A DNA stretch of 64,000 bases from Candidatus Equimonas faecalis (GTDB lineage Bacteria; Bacteroidota; Bacteroidia; Bacteroidales; Bacteroidaceae): NCBI GenBank assembly GCA_018066245.1, contig JAGHRT010000003.1:1-64000 (forward strand), read 5' to 3'. This document shows positions 35,969-43,200 of the stretch, piece by piece; within the stretch, counting starts at the first letter, position 1; each line of letters begins with the position of its first letter. The notes under the pieces were generated by a model that did not search any database, was not told the origin of the DNA, and worked only from the letters and a program-made list of their open reading frames with translations. Position numbers and translations under genes: made by a program.

Positions 35969-37591
35969 CTACGATCTTCCTATGGTTCGGTATCTCTGCC
36001 GAGGATGGTTGGGTACATCGGGATACTCCTTTTCCAGTTTCTCAGCCAGTCGCGGCAAGACTTTATTCCTTATGTAGTTCTTGTCTCTGTTTGCGAATTG
36101 CGCTATTTCGTCCATCGATCGCCACGTGGAACAGTATTCCAAAATGTAGATGGCCATTTCTTCGGACGAGATTTTCTTCTTCGGGCTTGCAACTTTTTCT
36201 TCGGAGGTTGCAACCTTTGGTTCCGAACTTGCAACCTTTTCATCCAAGGTTGCAACCTTTGAACTGGAGATTGCATCTTTTGCATCAGTACTTGTATCCT
36301 TTTCTTCGTCTGGGTACAAGACTTGTGACAAAGCTTGTGACAAGCTGGGGACATTACCGCTATTTTTACCGCCAACATTACCTCCATTTTCGTTGGTATA
36401 GCTCTGTGAGACCTTTACATCAACCTTGAATGCCGTGATAAGATTAACGTTGAACTCTGCGGGTTGGTTGTCATTTTCCTTCAAGTCTGTCTGAACTTGT
36501 CCTACACCTCGATTGAACATGTTGACATAGCCCAACGTCTTCATGGCACTGGCGACAAGAGGATTGCGATAGTCGTTCACACTGGGGAAATTCTCTGGAC
36601 GGGCATTGCCATACAAGCCACCTGCATTTAGAATCTCCAGATGGTTGGCAAACTCATAAAAGCGAAGTGGCGTATTACTCTGCATATCACGGTGCATACA
36701 GGCGTTGAGAAGAAGCTCTCGGATAGCCTGATAAGGGTAGTTGCTGACCATCTTCTCACGTAGGATGGAAACGAAAACGGGTTTCTTCTTGATAACAGAC
36801 AGCTCCAAAAGCGATTCCAAACGTGGTAGCAGTTCGCAATAGTTGCCTTCTAACTGCATTTCGTTCTCTACCTCACTAGTCACGTCCTCGCCCTTAAAAC
36901 GTACATACTGCACGTAAAGTCCTGGCATGAAACGACGTGGCTTGTAGCCAAACAGTACGACAGCAGCGTATGTGGGGCATTGATGTTCCGTGTCATACAT
37001 ACCCACAGCAGCCATTTGTTCCTCAATGGGACGGGTGTCTGACTCCACTAATTCATTGCCTAATAGCGGTATCAGATACTTTGTGCGCAACAAGTCTGTG
37101 TTGACATCGTTCAGTTTGGCAGCCAAACAGGGCATCGTGTCGAACGTGGCCATGAAAGACATTCGACGCTCTGCCAATATGCGCTCCTCTGCTTCCGTTG
37201 CTATGTCACGACGAGGACCAATACGAATAAAGGTGCGTCCACGATAGCGCACAGGAGGCAGATCAGACGGACTAACCTCAGCAACCAATAAGTCACCTTC
37301 CGGGAACTGGAAACGGTCAACGCTCATAACAGGTATAGGCAGGATGTTTCCATTGGAGCGTATAGCTGCTATCTTCTTCAGCAGGTCATCGGTGACCTTC
37401 AAACCCGACAATTCTCCGTTGTCGTAAGCACCCAGTATCAGGTAGCCCTTCTTGCGCGAATTGGGCAGGTCATTGGCAAAGGCACAGATAGCCTCCTGGA
37501 ACTTATCCATGTCACCTGTTGACGTGGTTCGCTCCACACGATAGGTTTCCGTGCTATGCAGCAGTTCTTTTATTTCGTCTTTCGTTATCAT
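35969..37591 (-). CDS. AlbA_2/Schlafen-type ATP-binding protein
   Basis: The 540-residue protein has an N-terminal AlbA_2 (Schlafen-like) domain (residues about 15-120, KGYLILGAYDNGELSGL and FIRIGPRRDIAT). A HATPase_c_4 region follows at about 290-400 (IRELLLNACMHRDMQSNTPLRFYEFANHLEILNAGGLYG, GVGQVQTDL). A C-terminal winged helix is at about 490-535. Between them, residues about 445-480 form five 7-residue units of the type KVATxxE. Such proteins are often called RecG-like regulators and frequently sit in restriction loci. It follows the XRE gene by 5 bp, so it probably takes part in control of the locus or in sensing. Confidence 0.78.
   Translation of the reverse strand: MITKDEIKELLHSTETYRVERTTSTGDMDKFQEAICAFANDLPNSRKKGYLILGAYDNGELSGLKVTDDLLKKIAAIRSNGNILPIPVMSVDRFQFPEGDLLVAEVSPSDLPPVRYRGRTFIRIGPRRDIATEAEERILAERRMSFMATFDTMPCLAAKLNDVNTDLLRTKYLIPLLGNELVESDTRPIEEQMAAVGMYDTEHQCPTYAAVVLFGYKPRRFMPGLYVQYVRFKGEDVTSEVENEMQLEGNYCELLPRLESLLELSVIKKKPVFVSILREKMVSNYPYQAIRELLLNACMHRDMQSNTPLRFYEFANHLEILNAGGLYGNARPENFPSVNDYRNPLVASAMKTLGYVNMFNRGVGQVQTDLKENDNQPAEFNVNLITAFKVDVKVSQSYTNENGGNVGGKNSGNVPSLSQALSQVLYPDEEKDTSTDAKDAISSSKVATLDEKVASSEPKVATSEEKVASPKKKISSEEMAIYILEYCSTWRSMDEIAQFANRDKNYIRNKVLPRLAEKLEKEYPDVPNHPRQRYRTIGRS
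36181..36285 (-). repeat. Five 21-bp tandem repeats in AlbA_2 gene
   Basis: The core TTGCAAC starts at 36187, 36208, 36229 and 36250, and the variant TTGCATC at 36271, exactly 21 bp apart. On the coding strand this gives a 7-residue repeat KVA(T/S)xxE, that is, one coiled-coil heptad per unit. In-frame copy-number change is possible without breaking the gene. Confidence 0.85.
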
Positions 37592-37596
37592 TTGAC

Positions 37597-37812
37597 TTAT
37601 TTCTCTTGATTGAATTCATCCTGTCTTACCAACTCCTGCACAGGCACTTCAAGTGCATTGGCTATTGCAATGAGGGCTTCAAGGCTTGGCTGGGTGGTGT
37701 TGGTGACCCACTTGGAAATAGTTGCCTGATCCTTTCCAAGTTTATCTGCCAACCACTTGTTGTTTAGGTCGTGTTCTGCTAGAACGATTCTTATCCGATT
37801 TAATTTTGCCAT
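37597..37812 (-). CDS. XRE-family regulator heading island 2
   Basis: The 71-residue single helix-turn-helix protein (NKWLADKLGKDQATISKWVTN) is paralogous to the regulator at 14476-14706. It is the first gene of the second minus-strand train. A TATCTTTG -7 element lies 24 bp upstream of its start. Repression of the downstream operon is the expected role. Confidence 0.88.
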   Translation of the reverse strand: MAKLNRIRIVLAEHDLNNKWLADKLGKDQATISKWVTNTTQPSLEALIAIANALEVPVQELVRQDEFNQEK

Positions 37813-37835
37813 GATAGATTTCTCTTATTTGAGGG

Positions 37836-37843
37836 CAAAGATA
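37836..37843 (-). promoter_or_regulatory. Promoter -7 box for island 2
   Basis: The minus strand reads TATCTTTG, which fits the Bacteroidota -7 consensus, upstream of the XRE gene. The upstream flank is very AT-rich (AATTATGAATTATTATTTG) and holds no clean -33 TTTG. Confidence 0.5.
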
Positions 37844-38541
37844 CAAATAATAATTCATAATTCAGCAGAATACACATAATTTTTATTGTTTACAGTGAAA
37901 ATTTGATGATTTTATCAAGTATTTGTCGTTATTATTGGCACAAACAAGTCATTTTGGCAACGTAATCGCATTCCTCTTCGAGCATAATTTAATTTGCTGG
38001 TAATTTGCTGGCAACTTGCTGAAACAATCAAAATGCGGATGTAAATATGTCTAATATGCTGATAATCAGCGATAATTGAAATCAAGTTTAATTTGCTGGT
38101 AATTTGCCAAAGAAAGAGATCATAGAGCTCTTTTACAGGTATTCCTGAATAGGAAAGTGCCAATAGTGGCAGACATTAAATGTTGAGTGATGGATGCTCA
38201 CGACTAAAATTTGCCAATATTGGCAGACTTTGGTAATGAAAAAGGGTACACAGACTACCTTTAGAGGCGTTTCTCTGCAAACCAATCACAGTCGTCAGAC
38301 AATTTGTGAGACGGTCTCACATTTTCCCTTTAGTATCTATAGTGAAAGAGTAACATGTTCCGTTCAAGCTACATCTCACCTTTGTAAGTGTATGATTTTT
38401 CATTTTTTGCCTCATCATACTATTATTTCGGTTGACAAATGTTAAAAATGACATTGAAGAGAGCGATTTTTTTGCTTAAAACACCCGGAATTCGATTTTA
38501 ACGTTTATTTTTGCGACAAATTAGCGAAAATCGGATTTAAA
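37844..38541. other. 700-bp divergent intergenic region with repeats
   Basis: No gene can be supported here. It holds two exact 21-bp direct copies of an AT-rich sequence (37988-38008 and 38087-38107, core TTTAATTTGCTGGTAATTTG). It also has two related palindromes, TGCCAATAGTGGCA (38158-38171) and the perfect TGCCAATATTGGCA (38212-38225), both followed by GACNTT. They look like protein-binding sites for a regulator shared by the divergent units. Confidence 0.6.
38506..38513 (+). promoter_or_regulatory. Promoter -7 box for AAA ATPase
   Basis: TATTTTTG fits TAnnTTTG and lies 28 bp upstream of the ATG at 38542. No good -33 element was seen. Confidence 0.4.
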
Positions 38542-39693
38542 ATGGTGTTAGTGTTTCGTCTGAAGAATGTATTCTCGTTCCGTGATGAGATAACGCTTGA
38601 CCTTCAAGCAGCGAAGATACAGACCGAGAAAGGAAAAGCTTTGAATGGAAATCTGTTTACCATCAATGGGGAACAGGTATTGAAAAGCATTTCTATGTTT
38701 GGTGCTAATGCATCAGGAAAGAGCAATGTGATTAAAGGCATAAAAGCCTGCGTGAACATGATACGTTCTTCCTACACATACAATGAGAACACTACTTTTC
38801 AAGTTGCTCCATTCAAATTCAACGGATATGACAAACAGCCAAGTTCGTTCTATGTTCGGTTCATACTTGATGAGATAGAGTATGAGTACTCTTTTTCGTT
38901 GACTCAGACAGAGATACTCACAGAGCAACTGTACTACTATCCAAAGGGACGTCGTTCATTGGTGTTCACCCGTGATGAGACCAAAGGACCAAACAAAACG
39001 GATATCTATGAGTTTAGACAAGTCATAAAACGCCCCATGGACGTTGCTGCCAACACATCGCGTAAGACATTGTTCATTTCGCGAGCCAGCCAGATGGATA
39101 GGGATATAGCGAAAAAGGTGTTCCGTTTCTTCACTGAAGATATTGTTTTGGATGACAAAGAATCAGCTATGCCGGTAGAGGATTTCCTGAAGACAAAAAA
39201 AGAAGATATCCTGGAAATACTCAATACTGCTGATAGCGATATTGTTGACATCAAGATTCAAGGTTACTCTTTGAAGACGTTTCACAAAAGCAATCCCAAC
39301 ATTGCTTTTGACTTTGATACGGAAGAATCTGAAGGAACAAAGACTTTGTTCCAAATGATGCTTGGTATAATAAATGTTATTCGCAATGACAGGACTTTAC
39401 TAATGGATGGAATAGATACCAACTTGCATCCTCACCTTGTGGAATATATTATTAACCTGTTTAATAGAAGCAATCAAGCCCAACTCATTTATACAACCCA
39501 AAATACTCATCTTTTGAACACTGATTTCCAAAGACGCGATCAAGTGTATTTTGTGAACAAGCGTGAGGATGGTTGCAGTGAACTCTATTCTCTTTACGAC
39601 TTCAAGGACTTCCGAGACAATTACGACATGGAGAAAGCCTATTTACAGGGGCGTTTCGATGCGATACCTTATCTTTCTATTCCAAACATTTAA
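38542..39693 (+). CDS. AAA/ABC-type ATPase of RloAB-like system, Walker B altered
   Basis: The 383-residue protein resembles the AAA_15/AAA_21 ATPases that pair with RloB. It has FRLKNVFSFRDE at the N-terminus, Walker A GANASGKSN near residue 55, SEGTK as the signature and TTQNTHLL as the switch region. Walker B reads LLMDGIDTNLHP where the family has DEIDxxLHP: the catalytic Glu codon is GGA (Gly), one transition from GAA. ATP hydrolysis should therefore be lost or very weak. The partner gene downstream is broken. RloAB-type modules were first noticed inside restriction loci and are thought to be toxic effectors. Confidence 0.8.
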   Translation: MVLVFRLKNVFSFRDEITLDLQAAKIQTEKGKALNGNLFTINGEQVLKSISMFGANASGKSNVIKGIKACVNMIRSSYTYNENTTFQVAPFKFNGYDKQPSSFYVRFILDEIEYEYSFSLTQTEILTEQLYYYPKGRRSLVFTRDETKGPNKTDIYEFRQVIKRPMDVAANTSRKTLFISRASQMDRDIAKKVFRFFTEDIVLDDKESAMPVEDFLKTKKEDILEILNTADSDIVDIKIQGYSLKTFHKSNPNIAFDFDTEESEGTKTLFQMMLGIINVIRNDRTLLMDGIDTNLHPHLVEYIINLFNRSNQAQLIYTTQNTHLLNTDFQRRDQVYFVNKREDGCSELYSLYDFKDFRDNYDMEKAYLQGRFDAIPYLSIPNI

Positions 39694-39696
39694 TCT

Positions 39697-39853
39697 ATGG
39701 CACCCAAACCAAGATTCTTTAAAGGCAAAGCCATGCTACCCAAACTTCTTCGTTTTGGCAGTTGAAAGAGCAAAGAAATTGTGTGAGTTCCAAGATCCAT
39801 TAACAGGCATCTACAAATTGATAGAAATGCAGAAAAAGGATATACGCCAATAA
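39697..39853 (+). pseudogene. Remnant of RloB-like partner gene
   Basis: Three bases after the ATPase stop, an ATG opens MAPKPRFFKGKAMLPKLLRFGS and then stops. In the +1 frame the same region continues as VERAKKLCEFQDPLTGIYKLIEMQKK and ends at 39853. The latter resembles the C-terminal ERAKxL ... TxVYKLVE block of RloB proteins, which are about 200 residues long, so most of the gene appears deleted. The match is by eye and short. Confidence 0.5.
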
Positions 39854-39984
39854 GCAGAAAGGCTTGGGGGTATACCGTTGGCGAAACATATCTTGTCAGC
39901 CGACTATGTTTTTTCCATTTCAGCATTCTATGCCCAACCAAAATCAAAAAAAACATCAGGTTTGTGTTTTTTTCTGTGTTTTCT

Positions 39985-40016
39985 TTTGGTTGTTTGGGGA
40001 GAAATCTGTACCTTTG
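39985..40016 (+). promoter_or_regulatory. Complete Bacteroidota promoter with no ORF behind it
   Basis: TTTG at 39985-39988, 20 bp of spacer, and TACCTTTG at 40009-40016 make a consensus promoter. Transcription should start near 40023. The next 170 bp contain no ORF longer than a few codons and end at a strong terminator. Confidence 0.6.
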
Positions 40017-40022
40017 CAGTGA

Positions 40023-40195
40023 TTTTGTAACATGATTGATTATCAATACTTATTTTGATTTTTGCGACATGTGAGCAACACCCTGTGCTAACGTGTTGAT
40101 AGTCAACATAAGTCGTTTTCAACGAAGTCAAATAAGGCCTCACGACATACATAAACAACAAAGCCACGCAACTCACAGGTTGCGTGGCTTTATGT
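40023..40195 (+). ncRNA. Candidate small RNA between promoter and terminator
   Basis: The span from the predicted start to the terminator is about 170 nt, lacks coding capacity, and contains a TTGATAGTCAA inverted repeat near 40097. It could be a small RNA, or the leader left from a deleted gene. The sequence matches no RNA family that I recognise. Confidence 0.35.
40161..40190 (+). terminator. Strong hairpin terminator
   Basis: AAGCCACGCAAC (40161-40172) pairs perfectly with GTTGCGTGGCTT (40179-40190) around a TCACAG loop, followed by TATGTTT. The stem ends in A and T runs on both sides, so it could terminate in both directions. It also closes the 3' side of the convergent Fic gene. Confidence 0.75.
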
Positions 40196-40267
40196 TTGAT
40201 AAGATTATGGGAGTGCCTAAATTACTCAGCCCCCCCTCACAACTCCACGGGAGATTTAGAATCTTAA

Positions 40268-41578
40268 CTAAAGTTTTTCGACGGCGATTCCGTCAAAAGC
40301 GTGACCTTTCACATAGACAGATTTCACTTTGTTAACAGCCTGACGATTGAGAAGCCCGCGCTCCACAAGGCCTTCCAAGTCATTTCGTGCCGTCGTGTGA
40401 CTCACGGCGAAGCGGTTCTCTATTTCCTTCACGGTCAGCACTACTTTCGGGTTGTCTCTTACTAATGACAGGATTGCAGCTTGACGCTCGTTGATACCAT
40501 CTATGACGAAGAAGTCCATACTCCTCTGTTTGTCCAGAATCTTCTTCTCAATATAGTTTCTCAACTCATTAAAAGCCTTTTCCAGCACCTGCAGATGATA
40601 CATCGCGAAATAACCCATATCCATATTGTCCGCCTCTACCTGTAAGAAAGCGGTCTCATAGCTCGCCTTGCTCCTGTAGATAATCTGCGAGATAGACAAA
40701 TATTCCGTCAGCCAATAGCCGTTTTTCAACATGTTCCAATAGAACAAGGCTCTGGCCGTCCTGCCGTTTCCATCAACAAACGGATGAACATACGCCACCA
40801 CAAAGTGAATGTAAATAGCTTTCAGAATCGGATGTACAAATCCTTCCTCATCATCGGAGTTAGCCATCTTGCACAGCCTCTCCACGAAATCAGGTAGCAT
40901 TTCGGCTGGAGGAGGCGTGTGTACCACCTCATGCGTAATGGCATTCTCCACCACCACGTCATCGTCGGCCGTGCGGAACCTTCCCACATCGCGTTCATCA
41001 GACAATGTATGCTGCGTCATTATCCTGTGCAATTGCAACAGCAGTTCCGGAGAAAGGTCTTCATCCCTGTGGGCTGTGATGAAACGTATAGCCTGATAGT
41101 TGTTGTATATCATTTGTTCGGACCTGTTTCGAGGCGAGATCCCCTTGCGCAACATATCCTTGGCTACACGACGCGTAGTGGCAGCGCCCTCCATCTGGCT
41201 TGAAGATATAGCCTCCGCTATCAAAGAGGAAATCAAGAAACGCTCCCTCTCCGCATGTGGAATTATAGACGATTTTCCCCACGAGCCACCGAAGTTCATA
41301 TCAAAGTCATGACACATCTTCTGCATGGGGATGGTAACCGTCATCTTTATGTTAAACGGTTCCCACTGTAACGTTCCTACCGTTGTGCGGTTCATCTTCA
41401 CACATGCCCACACATCCTCTGCCGTCACATCAGTCGGCCGTTTTTTATATTTCAAATCGCTCCAGTACAAATAATTCTGCACAGCATCTTTCACGAGCTG
41501 CGCCACATCTGGGCGTTGCTGCAAATCAATAGCCCGGCGAAACAGGTCTGCATTTAGAACAGGAGGTCTTTCTATCAT
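40268..41578 (-). CDS. Class II Fic protein with N-terminal inhibitory helix
   Basis: The 436-residue protein has an N-terminal Fic_N-type region, and SSSQMEG near residue 135 fits the (S/T)xxxE(G/N) inhibitory motif that blocks ATP binding. The full active loop HPFVDGNGRTAR lies near residue 270. The C-terminus is a DeoR-like winged HTH (FAVSHTTARNDLEGLVERGLL). It should transfer AMP to a protein when relieved of self-inhibition. The HTH plus repeated palindromes just upstream of the start suggest autoregulation. It stands alone, ending near the terminator at 40161-40190. Confidence 0.9.
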   Translation of the reverse strand: MIERPPVLNADLFRRAIDLQQRPDVAQLVKDAVQNYLYWSDLKYKKRPTDVTAEDVWACVKMNRTTVGTLQWEPFNIKMTVTIPMQKMCHDFDMNFGGSWGKSSIIPHAERERFLISSLIAEAISSSQMEGAATTRRVAKDMLRKGISPRNRSEQMIYNNYQAIRFITAHRDEDLSPELLLQLHRIMTQHTLSDERDVGRFRTADDDVVVENAITHEVVHTPPPAEMLPDFVERLCKMANSDDEEGFVHPILKAIYIHFVVAYVHPFVDGNGRTARALFYWNMLKNGYWLTEYLSISQIIYRSKASYETAFLQVEADNMDMGYFAMYHLQVLEKAFNELRNYIEKKILDKQRSMDFFVIDGINERQAAILSLVRDNPKVVLTVKEIENRFAVSHTTARNDLEGLVERGLLNRQAVNKVKSVYVKGHAFDGIAVEKL

Positions 41579-41610
41579 ACATCATTGCATTTTGGCTGCA
41601 AAATTACACA

Positions 41611-41695
41611 AAACTTGCAACTTTTGCAAGAATTTGCAAGAATTTTGCACCTTTTTCTTGAGCAAACTTGCAACTTTTGCAAGAATTTGCAAGAA
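41611..41695 (-). repeat. Two 32-bp direct repeats with palindromic cores at Fic promoter
   Basis: An identical 32-bp sequence occurs at 41611-41642 and 41664-41695 (53 bp apart). Each contains the inverted repeat CTTGCAA-cttt-TGCAAG and an extra TTGCAAG. They lie 33-117 bp upstream of the Fic start codon, where its winged helix could bind. Further TTGCA half sites follow at 41697-41702. Confidence 0.85.
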
Positions 41696-41734
41696 ATTGC
41701 AAGAATATTACCACGAACTTATCGAATCATCAAA

Positions 41735-42475
41735 TCATCGGATGACCCTCTTCACACCCTTCTCCCAATATGTGGCAAGAAGGCGGGCACCCGTGGCGTT
41801 GGGATGCAGATAGAATTTTCCGGAATTGCCGTTCTCTTCGTCGAAGAGTTCGGGGTGATTCCTGAAAGCCTTGAAAGCCTTTTTGTTTCCCGTAAAGACA
41901 CGTTTGCGATAGGCCTTTGCTATCTTGCGGATGACGGGGTGGTAGGTCTGCAAGCGGTCAAGGCCTGTCTGAAGATATCGCGTGCCGTTATGGGTCGTGG
42001 GACTGTACCAAATGGGGAAGTTCAGCACGATGCGGGCGTCAGGGTAGCGGGTGAGGAGCGTGTCGATAATCGTGCACACGTTCTTCTCATACTGCTCCGC
42101 ACTCACGGGGGCTCCGTTGCACCTCGTCTCCGCGCTGTCGTTCGTGCCGAGCATCACGGAGAACACGTGCTCCGCTTCGGGGGTAAACAGCCCGTCAGCC
42201 GCAGCAATCATAGGGCCGAAACACTTCCCGCTTCCCGGCAGCCAGTCGTAGGTGGTCGTACCGCTCCTTCCGCGGTTGGCATATTTCACGTCATACCCTT
42301 CCTCACGCAGCAGCTCCACGGTTTGCGACGCCGGTCCCTCCGTTTCGGGATGGGCCAGTCGGGCTCCCTGTGTAATGCTGTTGCCGATGAAGACTATCTC
42401 CACGGCCTTCTTACCCTGCGCAAAGGTCGTGAGGGAGAAAAGGATAAGGATAAGGAATAAAATGGGGCGTTTCAT
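41735..42475 (-). CDS. Secreted SGNH/GDSL-type hydrolase
   Basis: The 246-residue protein, started at the Met at 42475, has the signal peptide MKRPILFLILILFSLTTFAQ. It then shows VFIGNSITQG (Ser nucleophile block I), NRGRSG (Gly, block II), MLGTND (Asn, block III) and FYLHPN (block V His). The block V Asp normally three residues before the His is replaced by Phe. Members remove acyl or acetyl groups from sugars or lipids in the periplasm or at the surface. The codon and base composition is GC-richer than the flanking defence genes, so it may be a core gene caught between accessory blocks. Confidence 0.82.
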   Translation of the reverse strand: MKRPILFLILILFSLTTFAQGKKAVEIVFIGNSITQGARLAHPETEGPASQTVELLREEGYDVKYANRGRSGTTTYDWLPGSGKCFGPMIAAADGLFTPEAEHVFSVMLGTNDSAETRCNGAPVSAEQYEKNVCTIIDTLLTRYPDARIVLNFPIWYSPTTHNGTRYLQTGLDRLQTYHPVIRKIAKAYRKRVFTGNKKAFKAFRNHPELFDEENGNSGKFYLHPNATGARLLATYWEKGVKRVIR

Positions 42476-42498
42476 AAATTGAATATAGAGGAACATGA

Positions 42499-43200
42499 TT
42501 AATCTTCTTGGAAGATATTTGAAATCGAATCGTGAATAGGAATCAACAACTCTTTAGCTAACGCAATAAGGTTTTTATGGAATATTACAAGGCTGTCCTG
42601 TAAGTCATTCAACTTTATGCGAAATACCATTTCATCAGAGCTGTATTCTCCATCTCTGGTATTAAATGCCTCTGCGTACAATAGATAAGAGTCATTCTCA
42701 ATAAACTGACGATGTTTTAATCTATTCGCCAGGTCAAGAATATAGTCATTAGTGTCAACAAAGTGTGAAATTGGGTTGTCTTGATCACCCAAATACAACC
42801 TTTTTACTAAGGTCTTGGAGTTACATCCAAGCAATATCTTCTCCATATTCTCCTTGCATAAAGTCTTATCATATAGCTTATGATGAAACCAAAGACATTG
42901 CAGAATCATGTCAAAACTATTTTGATACCAGATAACAGAAGAGTATAGATAATGCTGACGATAGTACGCATGCTTGAATTTATTGTTGAAATCTTTCTCT
43001 TCAAACAGATCCAGATAAGGGTCAGTACCTGCTTCCTTAAACGACATTGCCAACATGAAGCGGGCGATATCGAGTTCCTTGATAAAATCAATAATCCTTC
43101 TTCTGGTTTCGATTTCATCAGGAGTATTCGGCTGTACCAATTCCTTATCTTTAAGGAAGTGCGCAGGTTCAAGTATTCTGTATGCTTCTTTTGTCGTCAT
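42499..43200 (-). CDS. Unknown helical protein coupled to GIY-YIG gene
   Basis: The 233-residue protein starts at 43200, where its ATG overlaps the stop of the upstream gene as ATGA; the longer frame would extend into that gene. It is mostly helical (IDFIKELDIARFMLAMSF, YSSVIWYQNSFDMILQCLWF). YILDLANRLKHRQF recalls the last helices of HEPN-like (Cthe_2314-type) proteins, but no clear RX4-6H motif is present. It is not recognised. The coupling suggests that it works with the nuclease-like protein upstream. Confidence 0.55.
   Translation of the reverse strand: MTTKEAYRILEPAHFLKDKELVQPNTPDEIETRRRIIDFIKELDIARFMLAMSFKEAGTDPYLDLFEEKDFNNKFKHAYYRQHYLYSSVIWYQNSFDMILQCLWFHHKLYDKTLCKENMEKILLGCNSKTLVKRLYLGDQDNPISHFVDTNDYILDLANRLKHRQFIENDSYLLYAEAFNTRDGEYSSDEMVFRIKLNDLQDSLVIFHKNLIALAKELLIPIHDSISNIFQED

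Noticed and set aside
37915..38163. Minus-strand 82-codon frame between the islands
   Set aside because: It contains both 21-bp direct repeats and shows no coding signature or start context.
41611..41702. Repeats considered as a CRISPR array
   Set aside because: Only two repeats, a spacer of 21 bp that is itself TTGCA-rich, and no cas genes in the window.
41585..42460. Plus-strand frame of 291 codons
   Set aside because: Antisense to the SGNH hydrolase and running through the operator repeats.
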